In this document: positions 35,128-46,394 of the stretch, in pieces
How positions within the stretch are numbered: the stretch's first letter is position 1
Layout of the letters: each line of letters starts with the position of its first letter
DNA from: Pyronema omphalodes
Taxonomy: Eukaryota > Ascomycota > Pezizomycetes > Pezizales > Pyronemataceae
Assembly: GCA_024516155.1 (NCBI GenBank)
Contig: JAJJXM010000122.1
Location: 1 to 55,578 of the forward strand
DNA length: 55,578 bases
Direction of reading: 5' to 3'
Notes under the pieces: generated by a model
Told to the model about the DNA's origin: nothing
Databases searched by the model: none
What the model saw: only the letters and a program-made list of their open reading frames with translations
Position numbers and translations under genes: made by a program

Positions 35128-37280
35128 GACATGACCATGTTAGATACACTCATCAGCCAGACAGAGAGGGCGCGATATCTGACGGGAGATATCTTATGTC
35201 AGTTAGACACCACATTTTTAACGGCAGCTGTTACTGGGATCTGCCATATCAATGCTAAGTTTCAACGAAGATGTGTTGTATCTGGGCTGTAGGATGAGAG
35301 GCTTTGGTGTAGGAACAGGGGGTTGTGTAATAAACAGAAGTGCACTCCTGTGTAGTTAGCTGTATGGCGAGAAAAAAGTGAGAGACTTAGCGGTAGTCTT
35401 ATCGTTGGCGATATTTATGATAAGCCTGAAGTCTTATCTTGGATTCATTGAGCCTGTCAGTTGCCGGCGAATTATGCCATGTATTTGCCGCTCCTCGGTA
35501 TCTAGTTTACCGTAACTTCAAGCGTAAGAGGTGTAATGGTATCCTACGCAATTCCTACAACTGGTTTTGCTTATATCAGACATGGTAATTGTCCCAGAAA
35601 TGGAGGCAAGCTTGGCTGAGAAGACCCAAGCGCCCTATTCTCGGATCCTCTAGACACACGACCACAATCGCGAGAGAGAATACGAAAGCGAATTACAGAA
35701 ATTAATCACAAATAAAAGCAAAACAGAAAGCGGCAATATGTCATACATGGCTCTTATTTACTGACCGTCGTGACAAAGCATTAGAACTCGGATTCCCCCT
35801 TTAGGTTATCAAATTCGGTATCCGTCACCATAAAATACTGTTTGACCTTTTCCACGAATGATCCTTCTTGAGAACTCTAAGAATATGGGTAACGGATGCA
35901 ACACTGAATTATTCAGAGGTCGCTGTTCTAGGTATGCATATAAGCTTTATTTTATCTTCAACATGAGGTATCACTTCATTGATCTTCACGTAGATAGTCC
36001 CATATATACCACTGGGCTAAAAGAGTGATTTCTTCATATGGCGCTCTGCTTGTATAAAAATATCACCGCAAAGGACTTTTGTCCACCCAAAAAACTGCAC
36101 ATGCCAAGACAACCGCCTTCCATGCAATACCTAACTCTTTTTTAGCGCACTTTGAACCACACTGTTTTTTTTTAGGAAACCTCTGGAGTTCTGGTTATTC
36201 TGTCGCTATATGCGACTTCCTGAATAAGTACAGTCAATACTTGTGCACATGAAAGTTAATAAATTTGTTGGTGCAAAAGAAAGGTGTCCGACCAAAATCG
36301 GGAAAGCCGACACAGCGACACAATATCTTTGGACAAATTGAGTGCAGTTACGCCCTAGAGTAAGAATAGTATTCGGGCGGTACATGGCTTTTACCTGCAT
36401 AAAATTTCCATTGACGAGGATATGGGATTTACTCAATGTTTCAAGAATAGCATAAAGCTTACTGACATTTGTATCGATACACTTACTGCAATGGTAAGCT
36501 AACCAAAGTACATAAGAACTGCATGGGTGCAAGTGAAAGTTGGAACCTACATATCATAAGCGTGGAACATTGGAAGGGCAGGAGAACGGATAAGCAATGA
36601 CTGAAGATGACTCTGGTGATTTGTTATGAATGTGCAAAAAAAAGCGCCACGGTAAATCTGAATCCCGGAATATGTCAACCAGGGAAATGTGGGGAAGTGA
36701 CACCTACAGTTTCCTAAATTTTGATGTCAAGACCGGATACAGAGGTTCAGGGGTAATACTGCGGGAGAAACTGCAAAGACCAGTGGCAGCGATACAGTGC
36801 ACATTTTTCTTGAGAGATATTGGCTCCTTACCCGGGTGTCCAGCATTGATAGAATACCGATAATCAAGAAAACCGAGCTTCGTGTTAAGTCTCTACTTCT
36901 TGAATAAATATGAAACCCTCACGTGACCACGTTCCAATTGTCTCGTTAAAGTTTATTCCTGACAAAAAATGCCACAAAGTTCTTTACTTTTTTTCCCCGC
37001 CACACAGCCACCTGGGGGCTGCGCTGTGATCTACAGTCAAACCTCTCTATCGGGGTACGCCGGGACCAGAGGGATGTAGGATTGGCAGGAGTGATTTATC
37101 GAGATGCGCAGAGCTAGGGTAGGGTGGATCAGAGGTGTGGAGTGTATGCTCCTCAACGTTCATACCTTTTTCACACCCCTAGCCGCACCTCTTTACGAGA
37201 GTATGATACTAATTTTTGACGTTATCTTAAGGCTATTCTAATACACAGGGAACCCCTTGAGTTCCCTACAAAAACCGTCG
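35128..37280. other. Spacer between divergent paralogs A and B
   Basis: No supported gene. 36090-36900 is homologous, though diverged, to the upstream regions of paralogs D and E (about 41640-41830 and 43480-44110); shared words include GCATAAAGCTTAC and GGTGATTTGTTATGAA. Frames in it, such as 36206-36532 (-), are not conserved between the copies, so it is non-coding duplicated flank. Confidence 0.55.
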
Positions 37281-37405
37281 TGACTGTACCGGTCAGCATC
37301 TCTATGCTAATTCTGCACCATATCTCACTATTGTTCCTTGCCGACGTCCACGTTTTCGGATTCCATAACATCTCTGATAAACACAGTCTTGGGAATGTAT
37401 ATAAA
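37281..37405 (+). promoter_or_regulatory. Promoter of paralog B
   Basis: TGACTGTAC at 37281-37289, AATTCTGCACCA at 37309-37320 followed by ATTGTTCCTTGCCGA, and TATATAAA at 37398-37405, 128 bp before the ATG. Order and spacing are shared with paralogs C and D, and upstream box plus TATA with A and E. Confidence 0.7.
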
Positions 37406-37532
37406 CCGTATTCATCCTCAGCATCCCCAAAACCCTCATCACAACACTCGTCTCTTCCTCAAAACGTTCTCTATATAACAACTACAAACTTCTCAATCAC
37501 TTCTTCAGTAATATATCCAACACTCCTTCATC

Positions 37533-37950
37533 ATGCAGTTCTCCATCATCCTTCCAGTTGTCATCGCTTCCCTCTCCACCATCGCGATCGCGGCTCCCGC
37601 CCCAGCTCCCGAGCCAGCCGCAGCCGCGGCCGCGGGTAACAGCTGCCACTGGCATGTCTTTAACGCCGCAACCAAGGCAACCGAAAACAAAACTGGTACC
37701 TATGCTTGCTGTACCGAAAACGGAAAGGAGGCCAATGGAAAACCAAAGTTGAGCTGCAAATCCAGTAACGCTAGTATGTGATTCCAATTTCCCATCTTCC
37801 CATCTTCCCTTCCTTTCGAGATTCGTTTCCTACAGAAGCCAAGGCTAACCAATTATAGTGTGCGCGGGAGGATTTTCCAAGACTTGGTGCTGCCCTAGTG
37901 GAGATGTCAGTTCTGGTAATGGTTGTCAGAAGAACTTCCTTCAGAAGTAG
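37533..37950 (+). CDS. Small secreted eight-cysteine protein, paralog B
   Basis: Exon 1 37533-37773, intron 37774-37858, exon 2 37859-37950; 110 aa. The intron splits an ATG codon in phase 1, giving SNA-M-CAGGFSKTWCC. Signal peptide MQFSIILPVVIASLSTIAIA, alanine/proline spacer, then the mature domain with eight cysteines (one, CC, one, one, CC, one). The mature part is identical to A and C. The promoter is uninterrupted and serves as the empty-site reference for the SINE insertion in A. The 3' flank carries a diverged form of the flank shared by A and C. Function unknown. Confidence 0.9.
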
Positions 37951-39022
37951 GAAGTCATGGTCGTCGATACTATGAGTAGTAATAACTAGACGGTCATACA
38001 ACACGGAAGTATAGATTGATAATCATGTTTTTCTTGCACGTTTAGTAAGTCATTTGGTTAGCCGATGATTTAGGGTGGAAGCTGTTTTTTGTATTTGTGG
38101 TTTCATGTTTCGGTTGTCTGATAGAGGGATAGTCTTTGGGGGCGAGATATAGAAACTGAGCTACCTATTCCTTTGGCGTCGAAGTTGAATGTGATACTAT
38201 GAGTGAAGTTCTGTGTTTTGTGACTGTTTCCGAATAAATCAGATCATGGTTGTCATTGATGCGGTTATGTGAATGTCTGAGATCTCCGAACGAACTACGA
38301 TGATATGATATCGCGCAAGTCTAGGTTGGTTATCCATATTTCGAGAGAAGAATAGTCTCACGCTGATGACAAGAGGGGCCGTGAATTGGAGGTATCACAA
38401 AGGAATAAGTTTTAAGTATGACAGAGAGTATGAATCAAAAGTATGACAGAGGATATAAGTTACGATCACGACAGACGATGAGACCTCGGAGTGTGACAGA
38501 GGTTGTGAGTTAAATGTAAGAACGCGTTTGTCCTCCAGCTTTCAGTGGCATTACATAGCCCCAATTTTCGCAATACGTCATACCGCGCTACAAAATGGTT
38601 AATGCCGCGGCCATGGTTGAGTAGGCACACCAGTTAGACTGGGAAACGCGCTCCATTCCCCTTGGAGTTGCTGCGGCCTATATTGGCCTCACACCGCTCA
38701 ATGAGAAACGTACGTGTAATTGAATTGCGCTGGTTTTGGAGCTGGATATGATTCTGTTTTCTTGGGGGTGTTTTATGGTAGCTACTTTTTCTATTGGAGG
38801 GTTTCATTTGTCCCACGTGAGATAGAGAAGGAGTTTGTGAAAGAAGTATTGAAATTCAATCACTTGCTTCACATACAGGCAGTGTCGAAAGTATATCACT
38901 AGTGATGCTTTGAGTTGTCTGGCTGTTTTTACGTGCGTTGTATGCAAAATCAGGTAAGCAGATGGAACCAGCACTAGAGGGCAATTGATGTAGCTTAGAA
39001 CACGAGGATAGGATTCGTTTCG
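37951..39022. other. Intergenic, no supported gene
   Basis: The first about 170 bp is paralog 3' flank. 38395-38515 has loose repeats of a TATGACAGAG-like phrase. No coding evidence. Confidence 0.45.
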
Positions 39023-39552
39023 AGCAAAGGCCTACGATGCCCGTCTAAAACCCAATGAGTTTCAGAATGCCCGATGAGTTTCAGAATGCCCGATGAGTTT
39101 ATAATACCCACACCAAAAGGAAAATCAAAAATTACTAACACCTATCTGTGGCTGAGAATGCTTGTTGCGCATCTCTCCGAGCGCACGTCTCCCTGCACTC
39201 AGCACTTCTCCTCACAACCAGCGCGTCTCCTCACTCATATCGTCTCGTTTGCAACCCGCTTATTATCAAATCATCCTCAATTTTTTGCAGTTAATCCGTG
39301 TGTAATATTTATTTGAGCGTAGTTTTGCATTCACGCTTGTTATGCATTATTGCATGCTCTCCATTTGGGCTTACTTTCCATTCGCGGTGACCTTACATAA
39401 CTTTCTCAGCGCGCTCACGGTATCAGCCTCTTCTTAGCCACAGATAAGCGTTAGTAATGTTTTTTCTTTCTAAATTTCTGATGCGGGTATCTAAAACTCA
39501 TCGGGAATTTTAAAACTTATTAGTGTACAGTTGGGCATTGTGGGCCTTTGCT
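39023..39552. mobile_element. Long-terminal-inverted-repeat element (about 530 bp)
   Basis: The left 130 bp (39023-39158) and right 130 bp (about 39421-39552) are imperfect inverted repeats, starting AGCAAAGGCCTACGATGCCC on the left and ending with its near inverse on the right. Both arms share the CCCGATGAGTTT motif (tandem in the left arm, 39052-39105) and a TATCTGTGGCTGAGAA-like block at their inner edges. No transposase is encoded and no target duplication is clear, so superfamily is unassigned. Confidence 0.65.
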
Positions 39553-40315
39553 TATTTATCTTTTGCATATGCCAAGACCCTTCCATGACGCTAGGCCTAC
39601 TCGACAGTTGCTGACACCACACTGTAGGATACAATTTTGCCTCTTACGCTTTAAACCGCGACAGAATGTATTGAGAGGCATGCTTCACAGGTGTCTGACA
39701 GACTAGATGATTCCAACATAAGTCTTTAGATGCTCCAGGGATACATGTTTTCGGGGACCTTTAGAGGGATTGAATGGTATGAACTCGGGTAAACCGAGAA
39801 ATTCATATTTGTTGATACACATATGTACTGCTTGTTGTGCTCTCAGTACAACCGGTGAGGTCGGAGTTTTTATGAGAGCTTAAGGCGATCCGGTGAAATG
39901 ACGTATGTACTTTTAGAACACCAGAAGATGGGTGGTATAGACATCTGTCGCAGGTGGTGTCTTTTCCACTTGTTAGGCTTCAGAGCTAATGAAGTACCTG
40001 GGCTTCGTATCGCCTTGCTACTTTTGTATGATTATGACTATTACATGTAACATTCGCCCAAAGTGCTCTTTAAAGGTTCCTTCTTGACGAATAGGGTAGG
40101 GAAGTCTTCTATTTCTTCCGCCACAAAGCCACCTGCACAGTGCACTTGCATTTATCGATACATCCGCTGTCCATAACTAGTATCTATTATCCCAGACCCA
40201 AGGTACTAAAAGTGCTTAGATATGAAGTATCCCAGTTATATCTGACGTTCAAAACTTCGAGTGGAACTTACCTAAAATATCGCCCGTGATACATCCCCCC
40301 CTCTGTCTGGCTGGC
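39553..40315. other. Upstream flank of paralog C, no gene
   Basis: Non-coding. 40060-40170 carries the CCGCCACAAAGCCACCTGC-like block that is also found upstream of B, D and E. Confidence 0.5.
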
Positions 40316-40444
40316 TGATGACTGTACTCACCATCTTCATATCAATTCTGCACAAAATCTCACCATTGTTCCCTGCCGAAATCAACCTTCTCGGCTGCTA
40401 TACTACCTCCAAGAACACGCTCTTCAGTCTGAGATGTATATAAA
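40316..40444 (+). promoter_or_regulatory. Promoter of paralog C
   Basis: TGATGACTGTAC at 40316-40327, AATTCTGCAC at 40344-40353 followed by ATCTCACCATTGTTCC, TATATAAA at 40437-40444, 133 bp before the ATG. Confidence 0.7.
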
Positions 40445-40576
40445 CCACCATTCTCCTCGCCATTTCCGGAATCATCATCATACTCAACATTCGTCTATCA
40501 CTCAACCCAATCTCTATTCAACAACTACGAACTTCTCAATCACTTCTTCAGTAACATTATCCATCACTCCTTCATC

Positions 40577-40995
40577 ATGCAGTTCTCCATCATTCTTCCA
40601 GTTGTCATCGCTTCCCTCTCTGCCGTCGCGATCGCGGCTCCCGCCCCAGCTCCCGAGCCAGCCGCAGCCGCAGCCGCAGGTAACAGCTGCCACTGGCATG
40701 TCTTTAACGCCGCAACCAAGGCAACCGAAAACAAAACTGGTACCTACGCTTGCTGTACCGAAAACGGAAAGGAGGCCAATGGAAAACCAAAGTTGAGCTG
40801 CAAATCCAGTAACGCTAGTATGTTACTCCAATTTCCCATCTTCCCATCTTCCCTTCCTTTCAAGATTCGTTTTCCTACAGAAGCCAAGGCTAACCAATTA
40901 TAGTGTGCGCGGGAGGATTTTCAAAGACTTGGTGCTGCCCTAGTGGAGATGTCAGTTCTGGTAATGGTTGCCAGAAGAACTTCCTCCAGAAGTAG
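40577..40995 (+). CDS. Small secreted eight-cysteine protein, paralog C
   Basis: Exon 1 40577-40817, intron 40818-40903, exon 2 40904-40995; 110 aa. Signal peptide MQFSIILPVVIASLSAVAIA; mature domain identical in sequence to A and B although several synonymous positions differ. Same phase-1 intron splitting an ATG codon. Eight cysteines with two CC pairs. The 3' flank is nearly identical to that of inverted paralog A over about 300 bp. Function unknown; high dosage of a single mature product is suggested by the three identical copies. Confidence 0.9.
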
Positions 40996-42368
40996 GAAGT
41001 AATGGTCGTCGATACTATAAGTAGTAATGACTAGACGGTCATACCAGACGGGAGCATAAATGGATGATCATATTTTTCTTGTACGGGTGATAGAGTATTA
41101 GACTGGCGGTTGTTTCGGGGTGGAAGCTATTGTATTTTCTTGGGGGTTTTTAATTCTTTAGACATAAAATCGATTTACTTATTTGTATACACAGGCTGAT
41201 GTCAAAGTGATAAAAAATTCGTAAAAGAAAAATAAATTTGTCCTAAGTCGCTCTGAAGCGAGCGTGTACACGTACTTGATGAATTATGAAACAACACAGC
41301 AAAATCCAACCCGAGGTCCCTTGCCCCATGTCCTAAGCATATCGCCTACCAATCTCCGTGGCAGCTAAATATTCAAAGATCGCTTTCGTGAGTCGATTGT
41401 CCCGGAAAAGATCCACCGCTTTTAGCCTTCCCATTATCAAGGCAAATCAATAGACTGTGCTCACTCGTAGACATTTGCGAGTCATGGCCGATGACTGTAA
41501 TAATTGTCACCCACGATCGCCTTGGGCGGTCCAGTCCACAGTGACTTAAAGACTGTTGATATTGCTCCTACTACAAGAACGGGTCGTAAACAGCGGTTCA
41601 ATCAATTCCCAGTCTGTCATGGACCAGACGGACCATGGCAAGCGCTGCTCAGCACATATGAACTATATCGGTGAAGGTAAAATTTCTAACCTACATTGCA
41701 TAAGCATGGAATATTCGAAGGGAATAAAGGATGAGCCCCCAATCAGACGTGGTGCCGATAGCATACGGAGAGTTGTTGTGAATGTGCAATAAAACATGGC
41801 ACACAAAATGAGGAATCCGGGATAGTTGATCGTGGGAAAAATGTGAGGAAGGGAGTGACAACTACGAGTATCTGTAACTCTCTTTCATACTGAGATTCTG
41901 GGGTAAAATTATGGATGAACAACAAATTTTAGTGCTATTGTGTACGTTCATGATCAGTCCCACACAATGGTGTTCGGCAGATAGCACAGAGATAATCATT
42001 TATGCCGAAATTCGCGGTAAATCGCTAATACTTCAATGAATCTGGGAACTTCCATAGCCATAGTACCGAGTGTCTCGTGAAGGTACTTTCTTTTTGAAAA
42101 ACGTCATCACAGAAATATGGTGAAGTGTCCTACTTTCCCCGCCACGCAGCCGCCTCCAAACTGCACTTTGATCTCTCAACGCCCCATGTTTCCGCAACCA
42201 GAACAGATTATCCTATATATACGTAACTGAGGTCCAATTTCCCAAGACTTCTCGCCCAACTTTTGCTCAGGCATGACGTATCCCCGTTATAGCTACAGTT
42301 TGAAATCTGGTCTTGAACTTATTATATCTAAGACATAACCCATTATGAAATTTTTGCCTCTCCTTGGC
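40996..42368. other. Spacer between paralogs C and D
   Basis: Paralog 3' flank to about 41207, then duplicated upstream flank of D (GCATAAGCATGGAATATTCG block near 41698). No supported gene. Confidence 0.5.
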
Positions 42369-42490
42369 TGATGACTGTACATAGCATCTTCATGCAAATT
42401 CTGCACCCTATGCGACCGGTTTCTGCTGCCGATATATCACTTACAAATACCATCTTATCTTCAGGACATGCAGCTCGAGATGTATATAAA
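42369..42490 (+). promoter_or_regulatory. Promoter of paralog D
   Basis: TGATGACTGTAC at 42369-42380, AATTCTGCACC at 42397-42407, TATATAAA at 42483-42490, 131 bp before the ATG. Confidence 0.7.
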
Positions 42491-42620
42491 CCATCATCCT
42501 CAACAAATCTGCAATCCTCATCATCCACAACATCCGTCTCCCAATCAATACATCCCATTCCGCACTTATCATCGACCCATCGTAACCCTTTCAATCGACT
42601 TCTTCGGCAGTACCTTCAGC

Positions 42621-43102
42621 ATGCAATTCTCCACTATCCTCCCCCTTCTACTCACCTCTATCTTTACCATATCGCTAGCCGCACCATCCTCAGCTCCCGC
42701 AGAAAGCATGGTCCCTGCCAATCCCGTCATACCCCACGATTGTCATTGGCCTTTTTTCAACCACACTACAGGGAAAAGTGATCGCAGCTACGGAAAATTT
42801 GCTTGCTGTGAAGAACAAGGACTGGAGGCCAACGGGGATCCAAAGTTGAACTGTAAATGGAATGATGGTCGTATGTTATCCCTTTTTTTTCCCTTGCCTT
42901 TCCTTTGTGGGTGGTGGTCAAGCTTCTTGCGCTTCACGGGGTTCACGGTCTTGTCAATAAATACTCAGGCTAATGAACTATAGTTTGCGGAGGAGGATCC
43001 CAAAAGACTTGGTGCTGTGTAAATGGTGATATCAGTACTGGTCGGGGTTGTTCAAATAACTTCCTTATTGGTCACGTGAAGCCATCGGTTCCTACGCCAT
43101 GA
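42621..43102 (+). CDS. Small secreted eight-cysteine protein, diverged paralog D
   Basis: Exon 1 42621-42870, intron 42871-42983 (GTATGT...TAG), exon 2 42984-43102; 122 aa. Signal peptide MQFSTILPLLLTSIFTISLA, then a spacer without the alanine run, then HDCHWPFFNHTTGK. All eight cysteines, the TWCC motif and the phase-1 intron are kept, but about half of the other mature residues differ and the C-terminus is 12 residues longer (ending GHVKPSVPTP). NHT is a possible glycosylation site. The most diverged family member, evidence that the cysteine framework is the constrained part. Confidence 0.87.
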
Positions 43103-44660
43103 GTGTTAGTGACGGAACGGTTATGAAAGGTGGCAATATAGATGGATTATGGTTTTTTTCCTTTCACTGGTAGTAGGCGAATTGTTTCTGGTGAAGAAAA
43201 TAGAGTGAGACACCCGGTGTAAGTTGTGATGGATATCAGTTTTTCATGAAGTATGAAGTAAAAGCAATGATAGAAAGGGCGAGGTGTCACGCTTGGTGCG
43301 CCAAGAACCACAGCTCTGCAGGAGTTGCGGTAGTAGATTAAGTCATAGGCCAATGTTAGAGGTATAGATTTAAAGTGCGTTTCATCCTCATATTATACCA
43401 CTCAAATACAATGATAAGTTTTTAGTCCGGCACCCTGATTATATATCATCGCCCTGGACTTTGTCCCCTCATATCTCGGCAAATGCCAAGACAACTGCCT
43501 TTTATGTACCATCAAAACGTTTTTAGTGTTTATAAAATCCAAATTGGCTATTATGTACAAGACTCTTAACCCCGCCCTCTTTCTCGGGAAACTGCGAGAG
43601 TTGCGGTTATTTGGTCGTTATTCACGAACTTCCAAGTACGCATTTATGCACATAAACATCAATGCAGTGGTCGGTAATAAGAGAAATATAACAGATCCAA
43701 CTTAGAAAAATCGCAACGGCGAAACAACTTTCAAACAAACTGAGTGCGGCTATGCCCGAGAGTAAAAATAGTACTGACCCAGTGCATGAAATTCACGAGC
43801 ATGGAAAGCTGCATTAACGAGAATACAAAAAGTTCCTGGCTCTTTGGAGCATAGCATAAAGCTTACCTAGATATTCCTCATGATACTCTTACCAAAATAG
43901 TAGAAGTACCCGACACAGTATAGGTATAAGACCTACCCTACAGGCAACATGTATCTGTGAAAGTGAAATTTCTACCCTACATACATATTTAAGCATGGAA
44001 CATTCGAAGGGAAGAATAACGGATAAGCCACAATGAAAGATGGCTTCGGTGATTTGTTATGAAGGTGCAAAATACATGTCAGATGAAGTCTAGAATCCGG
44101 GATATCTAATCTTGGAGAAAATGTGGAGAATCTGAAATGAGTGACATCTTTGGGCGTCTTTTGTTTTCGGATTGGATAATCAGGTTTTGGCGAGTACTGC
44201 TGGGGAAAGAACAAGCATGATTGATATTGTGTACATTGCTTTGGGGAGATAGTAGTCTTGGACAATGATATTCAGCATTGATAGCATGGAGATAAATTAA
44301 GTATGCTGGGCCTTTTTTTTTTACGACGAGTCGCTTCCCTGTAATGAATATGAAAAACACACACGACTGCAGCCCCAATTAAGGTCTCTTCAGGTTTATT
44401 ATCCACGCAATCGTCACATGATTACCCCGAGATCCTCTACTTCCCCGTCATACAGCCATCTCCACAGTGCACTTTCATCTCTCGATACCCTCGCTTCCCA
44501 GGGAATGCAACAAAAACAAAACGATAATCGCAAACCCCTCATCAACCCTTTTCTCCAGTAAGTACAACATACCCCAGTTAGTAGCTATATCCACCCTCCA
44601 AAATCTGCCGTCAAAACCTTACCTAAGCTATCCCCCATCGCCCATCCTCCCCTCTCTCGT
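43103..44660. other. Spacer between paralogs D and E
   Basis: Homologous to 36090-36900 upstream of B, with shared GCATAAAGCTTACC and GGTGATTTGTTATGAA blocks. No frame is conserved between the two, so non-coding. Confidence 0.5.
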
Positions 44661-44804
44661 CTGATGACTGTACCCATCATCATCATCATCATCAAGCCAG
44701 TCCTGCACCAAATCTCACCATCACCCCCTTCTGACATCTACCTCCTCATCTTTTCTTTCATCACCAACAACCATATTCTCAATTCGAGATGTATCGTATA
44801 TAAA
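44661..44804 (+). promoter_or_regulatory. Promoter of paralog E
   Basis: TGATGACTGTAC at 44661-44672, then an ATC-triplet expansion, CCTGCACCAAATCTCACC from 44702, and TATATAAA at 44797-44804, 139 bp before the ATG. Confidence 0.65.
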
Positions 44805-44943
44805 CCCCCCCTCCCCACCATTCCCCATCACAACATCCATCCATCCATCCATCTTTCACTCGCCCACTCACTCACCCCAATCCCCTACCATCACTCCTTC
44901 AATCACCAGCCAGTATCATCATCCACCACAACCACTCCTCACC

Positions 44944-45420
44944 ATGCAGCCCACCATCCTCCTCCCGCTCATCCTCGCCTCTTTATCCAGCATAACCCTC
45001 GCAGCCCCAGCCCCGGCTCCAGCCGCAGCCGCAGCTGCATCCAATACCTGCCATTGGCATGTTTACAACGCCGCCACGAAAGCAACCGATAATAAACTGG
45101 TACTTATGCCTGCTGTACAGAGAATGGGAAAGATGCAAATGGGAAACCGAAGTTGAGCTGTAGGAGTAGTGGTGCTTGTAGGTTATCCCGTCCAGGTGGT
45201 AGTGGTTTGAATACCGGACCTCCCCCCACCCTTCACCCCCCCCCCCCACCCCCCCACTTGGTATCTTGGTATCTTGGTATCCGGGATATAATATACAGAC
45301 AAAGGAAATGAAGGCTAATCATACATAGTATGCCCAGGAGGATTCGCGAAAACTTGGTGCTGCCCATCTGGTGATGTTAGCGCCGGAAACGGATGTCAGA
45401 AGAACTTCCTTCAGAAATAA
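44944..45420 (+). pseudogene. Small secreted eight-cysteine protein, paralog E, frameshifted
   Basis: Exon 1 44944-45177, intron 45178-45328 (GTAGGT...TAG), exon 2 45329-45420. Signal peptide MQPTILLPLILASLSSITLA, Ala/Pro spacer and SNTCHWHVYNAATKAT are intact. Then one A is missing in the run at about 45104-45107 relative to A-C (AAACTGG against AAAACTGG). The frame ends at TGA 45154-45156 after 70 codons and loses seven of the eight cysteines. Downstream of the lesion the expected cysteines, TWCC motif and stop are all present in the shifted frame, so the lesion is recent or an assembly error in a homopolymer. The intron is expanded by simple repeats and C tracts. Confidence 0.8.
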
Positions 45421-45804
45421 GAAGTAGAAAGAAGAAGTAGAAAGAAGAAGTAGCAAGTTATAGTCTTCGGTGGTCACTGGTCACTGGTCACTGGTCTATG
45501 CCGTATTCCATAAGTAGAAATGATTAGACGGTCAACAAGGCGGAAGTATAGATATAGATGACAGGATGATTATATTTTCCTTGCATGGGGAGTGGGCCCT
45601 GAGGTATTGGACTGGTAGTTGTTTTCGAGGGGTTGGAAGATGTTTTTTTTTTTTTTGTTTCTTGTTTCTTATTTTTTTTTTTCTGGGGGGGTTTAGGTTT
45701 TGTTTTGTTTTGGTTGGTGGTTAATGGTTGGATGGAGAGATGGAGTCATAGCAAGATATTGGAATTGAAGTACTACTTTTATTAGTAACTAGTTGACAAA
45801 ACCT

Positions 45805-45819
45805 CCCCCCCCCCCCCCC
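45805..45819. repeat. 15-nt poly(C) tract
   Basis: Fifteen C followed by TCGCCCCCC. Confidence 0.9.
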
Positions 45820-46197
45820 TCGCCCCCCGAGATTGGATATAGAAAACCAACAGAAATAATTAAATAGATCTAAGATAAGTAATTGAATATATATCAATAA
45901 CGCAATAGATAACAGAAGAATCGCAGAAAACGAAGTGCAGTGAGCTGTGAGGAGTGAGGAGTGGCGTTGTTATTAATTAACTACTAACCAGCAATAAAAG
46001 TTGAGCAAAGATATTCTTGTATGCTGTGGACATTACTATGAACCAGCGTGCTAAGAGCTAGTGGTCTTCGAGACGCAAGATTGGAGCTTCCATGATCGAT
46101 CCATGGTCCATCACCGACCCTTTTCAATAAGTTACAAACCGACGTTAATAAATGAGTCAACAAATAAATAAACAAGAAATAATAAATAAATAAATAA

Positions 46198-46213
46198 CCC
46201 CCCCCCCCCCCCC
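46198..46213. repeat. 16-nt poly(C) tract
   Basis: Sixteen C directly after an AAAT repeat array (46182-46197). Confidence 0.9.
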
Positions 46214-46250
46214 TCTCCAGCTCTCAATCATATCCAACAATCCAACACCC

Positions 46251-46394
46251 AATCCTTAACCCACCCAATCCTTAACCCACCCAATCCTTAACCCACCCAA
46301 TCCTTAACCCACCCAATCCTTAACCCACCCAATCCTTAACCCACCCAATCCTTAACCCACCCAATCCTTAACCCATCCAATCCTTAACCCACCC
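46251..46394. repeat. 16-bp minisatellite, nine units
   Basis: Nine head-to-tail units of AATCCTTAACCCACCC with one substitution (unit 8). The TTAACCC core resembles but does not equal the fungal telomere repeat. Confidence 0.93.

Noticed and set aside
36206..36532. 108-codon minus-strand frame upstream of paralog B
   Set aside because: The homologous spacer upstream of paralog E has stops and indels in this frame, so it is not under coding constraint.
34128..43102. Calling the secreted paralogs hydrophobins
   Set aside because: Cysteine order matches, but the loop between Cys1 and the first CC is too long, Cys4-Cys5 is too short, and the mature protein is hydrophilic.
46251..46394. Telomere or subtelomere signal from the TTAACCC-containing minisatellite
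   Set aside because: The 16-bp unit AATCCTTAACCCACCC is not a telomere repeat and unique genes follow on both sides.
46251..46394. CRISPR array
   Set aside because: Direct tandem repeat without spacers, in a eukaryotic genome.
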